From CAVTYH01 sp963738835 (GTDB lineage Bacteria; Planctomycetota; Planctomycetia; Pirellulales; JADZDJ01): 64,000 nt of DNA. The stretch is taken from the NCBI GenBank assembly GCA_963738835.1, contig CAVTYH010000006.1, positions 124,001 to 188,000 on the forward strand, written 5' to 3'. A program made the position numbers and the translations under genes. Shown one piece after another: positions 21,944-31,831 of this stretch; within the stretch, counting starts at the first letter, position 1, and each line of letters starts with the position of its first letter. Under the pieces are notes generated by a model. It worked only from the letters and a program-made list of their open reading frames with translations. It did no database searches and was not told the DNA's origin.

Positions 21944-22726
21944 ATGTCCACGCGTTCCACCGTTCACAATTTTCCCGAGGCCAATCTGCGACCGTGCCAC
22001 GTGGGCCTTGTGTATGCCCTGGCCCTCGAAGCGGCTTCGCTGGAAGCACAACTCAGCGGCGTAATCTCGATCAACGCCAGTGGATTCACCATCCGGCAAG
22101 GTGGCCTTAACCGCCGCGGCGTGGTCGTAATTCATGCCGGCGTCGGCAAAAAAAACGCGGAGAAAGCGGCCAAAGCGCTCATCATCGGCCATCGACCGAA
22201 ATGGGTAATTTCTGCGGGGCTGGCCGGTGGATTGAATCCTGATGTGAAACGCGGCGACATCGTCATGGCCGACGCCGTTTTGAGCGAAGCCGGTCGGCGG
22301 CTGGCGATCGATTTGCAGATTTCTCCGGCAGAGCAGGCTGCGAATCCCGATCTTCACTTGGGATCGTTGCTGACGATCGATCGCGTGGCTTTCAAAGCGG
22401 CCGAAAAACGCCACTTGGGTGAGCGACATAACGCGCTGGCAGTCGATATGGAAACGCTTGGCGTTGCGGAAGTGTGCCGCCGCGAGAAGCAACGCTTTCT
22501 GGCGGTTCGCGTCATCAGCGATGCCGTTGATGAAGAGCTGCCGGCGGATATCGAGCGGTTAGTGACTCGCAAGACACTGGTTCGACGCATCGGCGCCACC
22601 GCCGGTACCATTTTGCGGCGTCCCTCGGTCGTTAAAGACCTGTGGCGATTTCGCGAAACCGCCCATGTGTGTTCGGAACGACTGGCGAAGTTCCTGGTGG
22701 GGGTGATCGAACAGCTTGGCGAGTAG
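21944..22726 (+). CDS. Nucleoside phosphorylase / MTA-SAH nucleosidase-like protein
   Basis: This 260-aa member of the PNP_UDP_1 family has ISAGLAGGLNPDVKRGDIV (nucleobase and ribose site), VDMET (the ribose-binding Glu of the family) and VISDAVDEELP. Relatives are MTA/SAH nucleosidases and the HpnG hopanoid-associated phosphorylase, which releases adenine from adenosylhopane. No hopanoid genes are in view, so the substrate is open. It converges with the DUF2063 gene. Confidence 0.75.
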   Translation: MSTRSTVHNFPEANLRPCHVGLVYALALEAASLEAQLSGVISINASGFTIRQGGLNRRGVVVIHAGVGKKNAEKAAKALIIGHRPKWVISAGLAGGLNPDVKRGDIVMADAVLSEAGRRLAIDLQISPAEQAANPDLHLGSLLTIDRVAFKAAEKRHLGERHNALAVDMETLGVAEVCRREKQRFLAVRVISDAVDEELPADIERLVTRKTLVRRIGATAGTILRRPSVVKDLWRFRETAHVCSERLAKFLVGVIEQLGE

Positions 22727-22744
22727 ACGTGGACACCCCACCTC

Positions 22745-23650
22745 CTAAAACGTTCGTCTCGAATCTGAAGTCAGCTTGCGGAACTCCACAGACTCAAATA
22801 TGGGCGCTGCGGTCCACAGTCGAAACCACGGCTGCAAATCGACAGCAAGCTGATCCAGGTTACCCGGAAAGACCTCGGCGGCTGCGGCAATTGAATCGCC
22901 AAGAGTTTGGCCGTGCCGCAGTGCATCGAGCAGCACGAATTGCGGTCGGGTAAGTTCGTATCGCCGCACGATGTAATCGCGCCGCGTAATTGCCACCCAC
23001 GATTCCGCTGCCGCCGGCATGCTGGGATTCTCGCCACTCTTGGCTGCGGTGTAAAAGTCGTTCAGCGGATAACGCAGCGACAGCAGTCGCAAGCAGGGGA
23101 CGGTTTTCAACTGTAGGTCGGGCCAGCGATCGGCTTTGATGGCCAAGAGTTCGCCCGCAGTTATCAGCGGCCGGCCTTCAACACCTGGGCCGTCGAATAC
23201 ATCGCCAAAAGTTCGCTCCAGTCGCGCCAGGTCCACCAGAAAATCGGGCCAACCGACTCGGGACTCGCCTGGCTGCGGCGGTTTCGTTGCATCCAGATAT
23301 TGGGGGAAGTTTTGTCCCAGCTTGCCCAAGGTGTAACTTTGCGATGGATAGCGCTGCAGATAATCGACCACAAACTCGGCGAACGTCTCGTTCCCCACGG
23401 TCTCGCGAAAGATGGGAAACTCGCTGGTCATGCACTCGATCAGTCGGGAGTAATATGCGTTGGCGTAGACGGCCAGACGCTCAACACTGCTCTGCGATTG
23501 CGATCTCGTGATGACTTGCTCGAGATCTTTGGCCGGTACATCAAGCTGTACTTTTGTGACCTCGGCAACCAAACCCGCTTGCACACCACCGGGATGCATG
23601 AGAACCGATTGCATCCAACGCTGCACGAGATTTAAGGGTTGTTCTTCCAT
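22745..23650 (-). CDS. DUF2063 (BufC/HvfC-like) partner protein
   Basis: The chosen start is ATG 23650, giving 301 aa and placing the gene four bases after the stop of the DUF692 gene; the frame is open further upstream. The N-terminal half shows the DUF2063 pattern with LAVYANAYYSRLIECM and FPIFRETVGNETF, then WPDFLVDLARLER. In known bufferin-type systems this family acts as recognition partner of the DUF692 metalloenzyme, delivering the precursor peptide. It is inferred to do the same here. Confidence 0.85.
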   Translation of the reverse strand: MEEQPLNLVQRWMQSVLMHPGGVQAGLVAEVTKVQLDVPAKDLEQVITRSQSQSSVERLAVYANAYYSRLIECMTSEFPIFRETVGNETFAEFVVDYLQRYPSQSYTLGKLGQNFPQYLDATKPPQPGESRVGWPDFLVDLARLERTFGDVFDGPGVEGRPLITAGELLAIKADRWPDLQLKTVPCLRLLSLRYPLNDFYTAAKSGENPSMPAAAESWVAITRRDYIVRRYELTRPQFVLLDALRHGQTLGDSIAAAAEVFPGNLDQLAVDLQPWFRLWTAAPIFESVEFRKLTSDSRRTF

Positions 23651-23654
23651 ATTC

Positions 23655-24584
23655 TTATTCGACCTCCGCCAACACCAGCGTCGCCGGATGCGGTGGTGTA
23701 ACCGCCTCGTTTTCGTCGACGGCTGATGCGTTTGCACGTCCGTCAGCTGCTCCCAATTCCGCTGTCATATGCTCTCGGGCTTTCAGCACCTCGGCATGCA
23801 CCACCGGGAACGGCGGAATTTTGGCGTCCCATTCCAACAGCGACGATACTCCGCCGGTCAGTTGATGGGCCAATCGATACAGTTCCCAAACGGGGTCGGT
23901 CACGTGATTGTCGTGCGTGTCGAGCAAATGCGTGCGGCAGTTGGTGTGGCCCGCCAAATGCATTTGCACGATTCGCCGGTGCGGCAAATTGCGGATGTAC
24001 TCCACCGCATCAAAGTCGTGATTCACGCTGGAGACATGCACGTTGTTCACGTCGAGCAGTAGGCCGCAATCGGTGTCCTCCGACAGTCGTGAGAGAAACT
24101 CCCATTCGCCCATCGTCGAACTGGCAAAGGTGACGTAACTGCTGGGGTTCTCCAGCACCAACGGCCGCTCTAAAAAATCCTGCACTACGCGAACGCGCTC
24201 GGTTACATGCCGCAGCGCTTCCTCGGTCAACGGCAGCGGCAACAGATCGTGCGAATTCAAACCCAACACACCGGTCCAGCAGAGATGATCCGAGGCCCAG
24301 CGGGCGTTGACTTCGCGAGCCAGCCGTTTAAGCTTCGTGAGATAATCGAAATTCAAAGGATCGGTGCTGCCGATCGACAGCGACACGCCGTGCATCACCA
24401 CGGGGTAGCGCTCCGCAATTTGCTCCAGCACATACCGCGGCCGGCCGGCAGAGTCGATGAAATTCTCGGAGATCACCTCGAACCAATCGACCGGCGGTTG
24501 GTGCTCCAGAATGTAACCGAAGTGCGCATTCCGCAGGCCGACGCCGAGTCCGAGGTCCGGATAGCCAAGCCGCGCTCCGAGCAT
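23655..24584 (-). CDS. DUF692 multinuclear non-haem iron oxidative enzyme (MNIO, BufB-like)
   Basis: This 309-aa TIM-barrel protein belongs to the MNIO family (MbnB, TglH, ChrH, BufB), which modifies Cys or other residues of ribosomal peptides using two or three iron ions. Conserved stretches: FEVISENFID (residues 35-44), HGVSLSIGS (65-73), SDHLCW (98-103), LENPSSYV (144-151), LLLDVNNVHV (175-184), MHLAGH (208-213), DTHDNH (222-227) and LLEWD (249-253). They hold the His, Glu, Asp and Asn residues expected to bind iron. It pairs with the DUF2063 gene 4 bases downstream. No small Cys-rich precursor (DUF2282 or similar) is found within the window on either side. Confidence 0.92.
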   Translation of the reverse strand: MLGARLGYPDLGLGVGLRNAHFGYILEHQPPVDWFEVISENFIDSAGRPRYVLEQIAERYPVVMHGVSLSIGSTDPLNFDYLTKLKRLAREVNARWASDHLCWTGVLGLNSHDLLPLPLTEEALRHVTERVRVVQDFLERPLVLENPSSYVTFASSTMGEWEFLSRLSEDTDCGLLLDVNNVHVSSVNHDFDAVEYIRNLPHRRIVQMHLAGHTNCRTHLLDTHDNHVTDPVWELYRLAHQLTGGVSSLLEWDAKIPPFPVVHAEVLKAREHMTAELGAADGRANASAVDENEAVTPPHPATLVLAEVE

Positions 24585-24752
24585 GAACGGGTGGAGGAGT
24601 GAGGGGTGAGCTTAAACGCCAAACCGCCGCTCAGCGCAGTATACGCAATTGAATTCTGCTACGCACCTTTCCAGAATGCCGCGCACCGCATATCGTGGTT
24701 GCAATCGGACGAATCAAAACCGCAAATTGCAGCATTGCTGGGGAGAAGCCAG

Positions 24753-25213
24753 ATGAGCGCCGAAAGCCGCGTCGCGGAACTTAAACTGGAATTACCGCCG
24801 GCGCCAAGCCGATGGGCGTTTACAAGCCCGTGGTTATCGTCGGAAAGCTGGCTTATCTCTCCGGTCACGGGCCGCTCAAGGCCGACAAAACGCTGATTAC
24901 CGGGCGAATCGGCGCTGAGTTAGATGCCGAAGCCGGCAAAGCCGCGGCCCGGCAAACTGGCCTTTCGATTCTCGCTTCGCTCCGCAGTGCGCTGGGCAGC
25001 CTCGACCGCGTGAAGCGGATCATCAAAACGTTGGGCCTTGTGAATTGCACGCCCGATTTTCACCAGCAGCCGGCCGTAATCAACGGTTTCAGCGAACTCA
25101 TGGCCGACGTGTTTGGCGCCGACGCCGGCGTCGGCGCCCGCAGTGCGGTTGGCGCGACATCGCTGCCGGGCAACATGGCAGTGGAAGTGGAAGCGATTTT
25201 CGAAATTGACTGA
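24753..25213 (+). CDS. RidA/YjgF-family protein, frameshifted
   Basis: The start is ATG 24753, seven bases after GGGGAGAAG. The first ~16 codons are in one frame and the remainder in another. A missing A (GCGCCAAGCC for GCGCCAAAGCC, about 24801) reconciles them as PAPKPMGVYKPV and gives 153 aa. The core has LAYLSGHGPL and a C-terminal GATSLPGNMAVEVEAIFE, which fit the RidA subgroup of longer proteins. RidA proteins hydrolyse reactive enamine/imine intermediates; residues near the C-terminal Arg site are only partly conserved. It is followed 47 bases later by the FIST gene. Confidence 0.82.
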
Positions 25214-25260
25214 CACACCAAAAACGTGCCGCGGCCCGTCTCGGCGGACACGGAAAGACA

Positions 25261-26451
25261 ATGCCATCGACATCAACTCCAGCGCCTCGCTTCGCCGCCG
25301 CACTCTCGACGCTGGAAAACACCAGTTCCGCGGTCGATGAAGTCTGCCGCAGCGCGCTGGCCCAGCTTGGCACCAAGCCGGACCTGGCACTGGTGTTTGT
25401 ATCGCCGCAGCATGCCGATAACCTGGCCCGAGTGGGTGGCCATATTTGCGACTTGATTGGCAGCGAATCGCTTTTGGGCTGCACCGGCGAATCGATTGTC
25501 GGCAACGATCGCGAGGTCGAATCGCACCCTGCCGTGGCCCTATGGCTGGCGGCGATGCCCGAAACGAAGCTCTCGCTGATGCATCTCGATTTTCAGCAGA
25601 CTCCCGACGGCGGCAGCTTTGTCGGCTGGTCCGGCGAATTGGTCAGCGGCTGGCCTTCGGGAAGTGCGATGCTGCTGTTGGGCGAGCCGTTCAGCTTTCC
25701 GGCCGACGAACTGGTGTGGCGGCTGAACGAAGATCGGCCCGGTGTGCCGGTGCTGGGTGGCATGGCGTCGGGGGGCGTGGTGCCGGGCGAAAACCGCTTG
25801 CTTCTGGGACGGCAACAGGTCGAACAGGGTGCAGTGGCCGCAATTATTTCCGGCGCGGTGCAGGTGCGCAGCGTGGTGTCACAAGGTTGTCGGCCCATTG
25901 GCCAGCCGTTTGTCGTCACTAAGGCAGAAGGCAACGTGATTCATGAACTTGGCGGCGTGCCGGCGTTGACGCGCCTGCAGCAAGTTTACGAAACACTATC
26001 ACAGCGCGAGCAGTTGATGGTGCAGCACGGTGTACATGTGGGCCAGGTGCTGAGCGAATATCAGGATGAATTTCACCGCGGCGATTTTCTGGTGCGCAAC
26101 GTGATCGGCGCCGATCCACGCTCCGGCGCCATTGCGATCGGCGAATTTGCTCGTCCAGGGCAGACCGTGCAATTCCACATTCGTGATGAACAAACGGCCG
26201 ACGAAGACTTGCGCGAATTGCTGCGGGAGGCAAAAAAGGACAGTGCACAAACCCGCGGCGCGCTGCTGTTCACCTGCAACGGCCGCGGCACACGATTGTT
26301 TTCTTCTTCCGACCACGACGCTGACTGCGTTCGAGAAATTCTCGGCGATATTCCGCTGGCCGGATTTTTCGCGCAAGGAGAAATTGGCCCCGTCGGCGGC
26401 AAAAACTTTTTGCACGGCTTTACGGCCAGTGTTGCGCTGTTTGAAGGTTAG
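25261..26451 (+). CDS. FIST-domain sensory protein (FIST_N + FIST_C)
   Basis: This 396-aa cytoplasmic protein carries the FIST N-terminal domain (GCTGESIVGNDREVE, VLGGMASGG) and the C-terminal domain (LLFTCNGRGTRLF, GFFAQGEIGPVGGKNFLHGFTAS). FIST domains are predicted to bind small ligands such as amino acids, usually joined to signalling domains, but here they stand alone. It is co-directional with and close to RidA. Confidence 0.88.
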   Translation: MPSTSTPAPRFAAALSTLENTSSAVDEVCRSALAQLGTKPDLALVFVSPQHADNLARVGGHICDLIGSESLLGCTGESIVGNDREVESHPAVALWLAAMPETKLSLMHLDFQQTPDGGSFVGWSGELVSGWPSGSAMLLLGEPFSFPADELVWRLNEDRPGVPVLGGMASGGVVPGENRLLLGRQQVEQGAVAAIISGAVQVRSVVSQGCRPIGQPFVVTKAEGNVIHELGGVPALTRLQQVYETLSQREQLMVQHGVHVGQVLSEYQDEFHRGDFLVRNVIGADPRSGAIAIGEFARPGQTVQFHIRDEQTADEDLRELLREAKKDSAQTRGALLFTCNGRGTRLFSSSDHDADCVREILGDIPLAGFFAQGEIGPVGGKNFLHGFTASVALFEG

Positions 26452-26552
26452 AACGGGGAAGATTACGATTGGCGTTGAGACTTCGGCCGCTTTTCTGGTC
26501 GATCGAGGAACAGCCCGGAACGAATCCTTTCGCTGATTTGGAGAACCGCATC

Positions 26553-29111
26553 ATGACCAAGTCGTTGAACGATGGGCGGCAGATGCGTATCGAGCGCAGT
26601 GCGGCTTCAATTTGCCTCGTGATCCTGCTGGGGCTGATTGCACTGCCTAAGCCCTGCGCCGCCGATGCGGTTGCCGGAGGCGAGCAACCGTTTGAATTGC
26701 GCGTCGTGAGGCCGGACGGAAAGCCGATTCCTGATGCGATTGTGGAACTGCGCACCAGCCCTCCACTTACCGCCGAACAAATCTTGCAGGGCAAGTACGT
26801 CAAAAAAGGATCCTATGGACCGTTTTTGATGACGGACTCCGATGGCAGAGTTGTGGTCAAGTTGCCGCAGACGCCGAAGAATTTCGATGTGAGCATCGTG
26901 ACTCCCGGGTACGGTCCGTATTGGGCAAGCTGGTCGCCAGACAAAAATCTGCAGCCGATTCCCGCCCAGTTCACGGCCGAACTCGACGCAGGCTGGTCGG
27001 TCGGAGGAATCGTCGTCGATAGTGATGGAAAACCTGTTTCCGACGTAAAGGTGTGTCCCAGCATCGAATTCAAAAAACGTCCCGGAGACACAAGCCAATT
27101 GGGTGTCGGCACAAATCTGAAGACCGACGCCGCAGGCAAATGGCGATTTGACAGTGTGCCGGCTTCAATGAGTGAAGTCTATGTGGAGATCAGTCACTCC
27201 AGCTTTATGCCTGATCGTCGGCCGCTGACTCGCAGCGGATTTGAAGTCAAGAGCGGTCAGGAACCCGCCAGCAAAATCGTTCTGGATCGTGGCCTGACCG
27301 TTACCGGAAAGATCACAGACGTAACGGGAAATCCGATTGCCGGGGCGCTCGTTCGCACGAAGTTCCTGAACGATCTCCGCGAAGCAAAAACAGGCGATGA
27401 TGGCGTTTACCACCTGAGCGGTTGCGAGCCGCGGATGGCAAAGATCGTAGTTTCCGCCAAAGATCGGGCAACCGACATGAAGGAGGTTGGCATCGATTCC
27501 GCGATAGAGCCTGTCGATTTTACGATGCAACCCGGCGGAAAAATTCGCATCCGCGTGCTAGATGAAGCGGGCAACCCGGTTCCCAAAGCTCGCATCTTCT
27601 TTCAGCGCTGGCGTAGCTCATCCTTCGGCTATTTCGAGTTCGACAACGTGAGCCAATACGCCGATAAGAACGGAGTTTGGGAATGGAACGAAGCGCCGCT
27701 GGACGGATTCGAAGCCGACATCTGTCGCCCCGACGGAATGCAATTGGCAAGGCAGCACCTGATTGCCCGCGACGAAGAATATGTCTTTCGACCGCCCGCG
27801 GCGCTGGTCGTTTCTGGCCAGGTGATCGATGCCGAAACGAAGCAGCCGATCAAGAACTTTGCGGTGATACCGGGCGTTCGTTCCAGCGAGTCGCACATGA
27901 ATTGGGTGAGAGGCGAGCAGTTTACCGGGACCGACGGCAAATATCGTGTCCGAGAGACTCACGATTATTTCGCGCACCTGATTCGAATTGAAGCCAACGG
28001 CTATCAGCCCGCCGTATCGCGCGACATCAAAAGCAACGAAGGCAGCGTCACGATCGATTTCGAGCTGACCAAGGGAAAAGATGTCGCCGCGACCGTATTG
28101 ACGCCCAGCGGTGAACCTGCGCGTGAAGCCCAAATTGCGATGGGCGTCGCGGGATCGCAGATCAATGTGGAAAACGGCCTAATCGACAAGAGTGGAACCT
28201 ATGCCGCACAAAGTCAAACCGACGATTCCGGCCAATTCCGATTTCCTCCGCAGGAGACGGCCTTTCAGCTTGTCATCATGCATCCGACCGGCTATGCGTA
28301 CGTGAAGGTGACCCAGGAATCGATGCCAACCACAATCCAGCTGGAAGCCTGGGCACGGGTTGAAGGAACTTTCCGCATCGGAAAGAATGCGGCGCCAAAT
28401 GTTCCACTCACGATTAATACATCTGGCTTGCACTCGTATGGGGATGACGTTCCACACATCTTCGCCGCTCAGAAGGTGACTACCGGGAAGGACGGTCGTT
28501 TCGTATTTGAACGCGTGCTCCCGGGCAATGGCCGCATCGGTCGTCAAATAATGCTGATGGTCAGCGAAGGGGCCTTGGATGTCACGTCGTCGTGCATGAT
28601 CGCCGCGAACTTCCCGTCTGGCGAAACAACTCGAATTGAGCTTGGCGGAACCGGTCGGCCGGTCGTTGGAAAGTTACGGTCTCCGGAGGGCTTTAAGGGT
28701 AAGGTCAATTGGAATTTCGCGCTTGTTAATGTAAGAACGCGCAGCCCAGAATTGCCAAAACCGAACAATCCCAAAGTTCCCGCCGAAGTTGAAAACGACC
28801 CCGTAAAGAAAGCGGCCTGGTGGGCTCAGTGGCAGCAGACGGAAGAGGGTCGGGCCTGGACCGCATGGAAACTAGCCTCGGAAGGAAACGAGCGGCTACA
28901 GGAAACGAGTCCCTACTTTACCGCCAGCGTGGATCGCGACGGAGTCTTCCTTATCGACGACATGCCCGCCGGTAACTATTCACTTTCGGTCCGATTCGAC
29001 CGCGACTCCGCAGGGCACATCTCGGATTACCATTTTTCGATTCCGAATATGGATGGCAACAAGTCGGATAAGCAACTTGACCTGGGAGTTTTAACTCTGG
29101 AGAAACAATAG
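26553..29111 (+). CDS. Large secreted protein with carboxypeptidase-regulatory-like repeats
   Basis: The start at 26553 is chosen because GGAGAACC lies upstream and the signal peptide (ASICLVILLGLIALPKPCAADA) then falls near the N-terminus; the frame is open further upstream. The mature protein of about 810 aa is a chain of Ig-like or CarboxypepD_reg-like domains with repeating VxGxVxDxxGxPIxxAxV patterns, for example LTVTGKITDVTGNPIAGALV. No peptidase or other catalytic motif is visible. It is likely an extracellular or periplasmic scaffold. Such proteins are abundant in planctomycetes. Confidence 0.8.
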   Translation: MTKSLNDGRQMRIERSAASICLVILLGLIALPKPCAADAVAGGEQPFELRVVRPDGKPIPDAIVELRTSPPLTAEQILQGKYVKKGSYGPFLMTDSDGRVVVKLPQTPKNFDVSIVTPGYGPYWASWSPDKNLQPIPAQFTAELDAGWSVGGIVVDSDGKPVSDVKVCPSIEFKKRPGDTSQLGVGTNLKTDAAGKWRFDSVPASMSEVYVEISHSSFMPDRRPLTRSGFEVKSGQEPASKIVLDRGLTVTGKITDVTGNPIAGALVRTKFLNDLREAKTGDDGVYHLSGCEPRMAKIVVSAKDRATDMKEVGIDSAIEPVDFTMQPGGKIRIRVLDEAGNPVPKARIFFQRWRSSSFGYFEFDNVSQYADKNGVWEWNEAPLDGFEADICRPDGMQLARQHLIARDEEYVFRPPAALVVSGQVIDAETKQPIKNFAVIPGVRSSESHMNWVRGEQFTGTDGKYRVRETHDYFAHLIRIEANGYQPAVSRDIKSNEGSVTIDFELTKGKDVAATVLTPSGEPAREAQIAMGVAGSQINVENGLIDKSGTYAAQSQTDDSGQFRFPPQETAFQLVIMHPTGYAYVKVTQESMPTTIQLEAWARVEGTFRIGKNAAPNVPLTINTSGLHSYGDDVPHIFAAQKVTTGKDGRFVFERVLPGNGRIGRQIMLMVSEGALDVTSSCMIAANFPSGETTRIELGGTGRPVVGKLRSPEGFKGKVNWNFALVNVRTRSPELPKPNNPKVPAEVENDPVKKAAWWAQWQQTEEGRAWTAWKLASEGNERLQETSPYFTASVDRDGVFLIDDMPAGNYSLSVRFDRDSAGHISDYHFSIPNMDGNKSDKQLDLGVLTLEKQ

Positions 29112-29166
29112 CCATATGCAGGCAGATCGGCATCACAACCCAGCAGCAGAATCAGAATAAGCGTTC

Positions 29167-29697
29167 ATGGCGTCGATGGATTATCCGATTCTGGAGCAAG
29201 ACTTCTTCGTCCGGCCTGCAATTACGGTTGCACGGGAACTGCTAGGCAAATCGCTGGTGCGGCGGATCGGTAGCCGTGAGCATGCCGCGGTGATTCACGA
29301 GGTTGAAGCGTATGTTGGCCCGCACGATTTGGCTTGCCATGCCCGAGTGGGTCGCACTTTGCGAACGGCCGTGATGTACGGCCCAGCCGGCCATTGGTAC
29401 GTGTATTTGTGTTACGGCATGCACTGGATGCTGAATATCGTCACCGGCGAAGAAGGCTATCCGGCGGCAGTGCTGTTCCGCTCGGCGGGAGAATTCACCG
29501 GGCCAGGTCGCTTAACGAAAGGCTTGCGAATCACGAGTCGGCTTAACACGTTGGCGGCGACAGCGCAGACCGGTTTTTGGATCGAAGATCGCGGATTACA
29601 GGTAAGCCGATCGCAAATTGAGCGCACTCCACGCATCGGTGTCGATTACGCCGGGCCGTGGAAAGATAAGTTGTATCGTTTCGTGCTGAAGCAGTGA
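29167..29697 (+). CDS. mpg: DNA-3-methyladenine glycosylase (Mpg/AAG type)
   Basis: This 176-aa base-excision glycosylase removes alkylated purines. Family landmarks: ARELLGKSLVRR, EVEAYVGPHDLACHA (with the catalytic Glu), YVYLCYGMHWMLNIV and GPGRLTKGL. It is slightly shorter than the usual ~200 aa. A second Met three codons in (29176) may be the true start. Confidence 0.92.
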   Translation: MASMDYPILEQDFFVRPAITVARELLGKSLVRRIGSREHAAVIHEVEAYVGPHDLACHARVGRTLRTAVMYGPAGHWYVYLCYGMHWMLNIVTGEEGYPAAVLFRSAGEFTGPGRLTKGLRITSRLNTLAATAQTGFWIEDRGLQVSRSQIERTPRIGVDYAGPWKDKLYRFVLKQ

Positions 29698-29703
29698 AAT
29701 CGC

Positions 29704-31584
29704 TTACTCAGCCGAGGCCGATTGCTCTGGCGCGGTCATCGATTTCAGGAACGACACCAACTGCATCCGCTGCTCGGGCTTCAGCATGAAAAATGCTTTT
29801 GCCGAATTCGCCGCCTCGCCGCCGTGGAAGGAAATTGCTTCTTCCAGCGTGCTGGCGCGGCCATCGTGCAGGTAAGGAGCCGAATCGCGCACACCCCACA
29901 GCGGCGGAGTGCGCCATTCTTGACGCAGCGCGCCAATCGTTTTCGTTCGGTCGATTTTCACCGGCTGACGTGCGGTAGCGGCCGAAGCAGCAACACTGGC
30001 GAGCTGGTCCAGATTTGTGACCGGCTCGAACTGCTGCTGCGCGGTCAAACTGGGGATCGGTTCTTTCTGATCGTCTTCCTCCGGTGTGTCGGGCACGAAT
30101 GAGCCGTACGAACCGGCGTCGCCAAGTTCCGGACCCATGTCGTGCAGCAGCAAGTCGCTGTAGATGCCGGCCACTTCACCGAGCTTGGCGGCATGGCAGG
30201 CGGCACAGCCCACCGCGGCGAATTGCTTTTCGCCGGCGGCGACGAAATCGGATTCCTGTTTGCTGGCCGCTTGCACCCGGGTGGGGGCCGGCAAATTTCG
30301 CAGATAATCGACCAGTGCGTCACACTCCGGCTGATCCATATCGTGCCCCTTCGGCTTGTAGCTGGAGTTCAGCGGCAGGCCGGCCTGCGGATGGTCGGGC
30401 ACGTCAAGTCCCAACTCAATCGCACAAGCCGTCATGGCAAAATCGTAGAGCGTCGCCTTCTGAGCTTTCCAGCCGAAACGGCCGATTTTGCCGTCGCTCA
30501 ACTTAGCGATACGTCCTTTGATTTCCGGAAAATCTTTGTGCTCAAGCTTGGCTTGTTCGATGAGCGCACTGTCAGGAATTTTGTCGATTAGACCCACGCC
30601 AAACAACGATGTGGCGTTGCGGCGAGAATGTACAAACGCAAAATTGCCGACCTGCCCTTGCAAACCCTGCACATGGCTGATTTGAGCCGAACTGCGCAAC
30701 TGCTGAATTTGCTGCTCTGCCTGGCCCGATTCGTTCACGACGCTGATGTGAAAATCGTTCGGAGCGGCCGCGGGCTGTACTTGGGCCGCGGCGTTCACCG
30801 TTAATGTTCCGTTCACGACAAGCGTGGCAGATTCTTCCACCGCGGCTGGCGGATTAGCAGGGCCGAAATTAAGAGCTTGCTGTTGTCCCATGCCGAGCAT
30901 CGACAATCGCCACGGTTCATATTTCTCATCGGTCGAGAAGCGGTGCAGCACGACGCTGCGAGCCGAGAGGAAGCCAGGGTGAATCTTCGCCAGCTCTTCG
31001 CGCTGACGTTTGGCAAGCTGCTCTTTGGTTTCTGCTGCGACGGGGGCGGTCGCGGTTGGCGGCACGGACGGCGGAGGCATAGGTTGATTATCGACCGCCG
31101 GCGCCGGTTCAGTTGTCACGGCGGGTGCAGTTGGCATCGGCTGCGGTTGAAGGGGCACTGGCGATGCACTTAGCGTCAGACTATGCACGACCGCAGTGAG
31201 GATATTGCCCGGCAGTCGTTCGGCTCGCGGCTGCACCGCTGCGTTAATCGCTTGTTGTTGAGCCTGCATGGGATTCGCGAACGCGGTGATGATATCGACA
31301 TTCTTTACTCCGCCGCCGCCTGAGCCCCCTTCGTTATGGCAAGCGATGCACGAACTTTCGTTGAACACGGGTCCCAAGCCATCGCCGCCATGAGCGCGCG
31401 GGTCATTGGGAATCCATTCGCGCCTAAAGAGTTCTTTGCCGTCAGGCGCTGGCGTCGAGGTCGAAACGAAAACTGTGACAGAATCTTTGGCAGAAGTTCT
31501 TTCATCAGCACGCGCCGCCAACGCAACGCAGAAACCTGCAACACTCACCAGCGCCACGCACTTGATGATTGATGACGTGCTCAT
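29704..31584 (-). CDS. Di-haem oxidoreductase / DHOR (DUF1111) c-type cytochrome
   Basis: The start at ATG 31584 has GGAGAGG seven bases upstream and opens with a signal peptide (VALVSVAGFCVALAARA). Two haem c motifs, CIACH near residue 80 and CAACH near 475, are separated by a long Pro/Ala-rich segment (roughly residues 160-210). The C-terminal part is cytochrome-peroxidase-like with WRTPPLWGVRDSAPYLHDGRA. Length is 626 aa. Members of this group act as periplasmic electron carriers or peroxidase-like enzymes. It converges with mpg. Confidence 0.85.
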   Translation of the reverse strand: MSTSSIIKCVALVSVAGFCVALAARADERTSAKDSVTVFVSTSTPAPDGKELFRREWIPNDPRAHGGDGLGPVFNESSCIACHNEGGSGGGGVKNVDIITAFANPMQAQQQAINAAVQPRAERLPGNILTAVVHSLTLSASPVPLQPQPMPTAPAVTTEPAPAVDNQPMPPPSVPPTATAPVAAETKEQLAKRQREELAKIHPGFLSARSVVLHRFSTDEKYEPWRLSMLGMGQQQALNFGPANPPAAVEESATLVVNGTLTVNAAAQVQPAAAPNDFHISVVNESGQAEQQIQQLRSSAQISHVQGLQGQVGNFAFVHSRRNATSLFGVGLIDKIPDSALIEQAKLEHKDFPEIKGRIAKLSDGKIGRFGWKAQKATLYDFAMTACAIELGLDVPDHPQAGLPLNSSYKPKGHDMDQPECDALVDYLRNLPAPTRVQAASKQESDFVAAGEKQFAAVGCAACHAAKLGEVAGIYSDLLLHDMGPELGDAGSYGSFVPDTPEEDDQKEPIPSLTAQQQFEPVTNLDQLASVAASAATARQPVKIDRTKTIGALRQEWRTPPLWGVRDSAPYLHDGRASTLEEAISFHGGEAANSAKAFFMLKPEQRMQLVSFLKSMTAPEQSASAE

Positions 31585-31831
31585 AATCGGCCTCTCCAAA
31601 ATGATAAGCGGAGACTGCAAAAAGACGACACGTGCTAGCGCCCGCCATTATCAGGGGCGCACAATCCGGCCTGCAACAGTTTGTTTGTAACAAGCATGTC
31701 AATTGTGCGGGCTGGCAACTTCTGCGGCCGTCAAAGGCAATTCAGATGCTCGTCGCCAGACTCGTGATAAGCACGGCGAATCGGGTATGATAGCGAGACG
31801 ACAATCATCTCCCTCCCCTGCGGCGATCGAA

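Noticed and set aside
24585..24752. A precursor peptide gene for the MNIO pair in the upstream gap
   Set aside because: No minus-strand ORF with Cys-rich content or a leader-like start is visible in these 168 bases.
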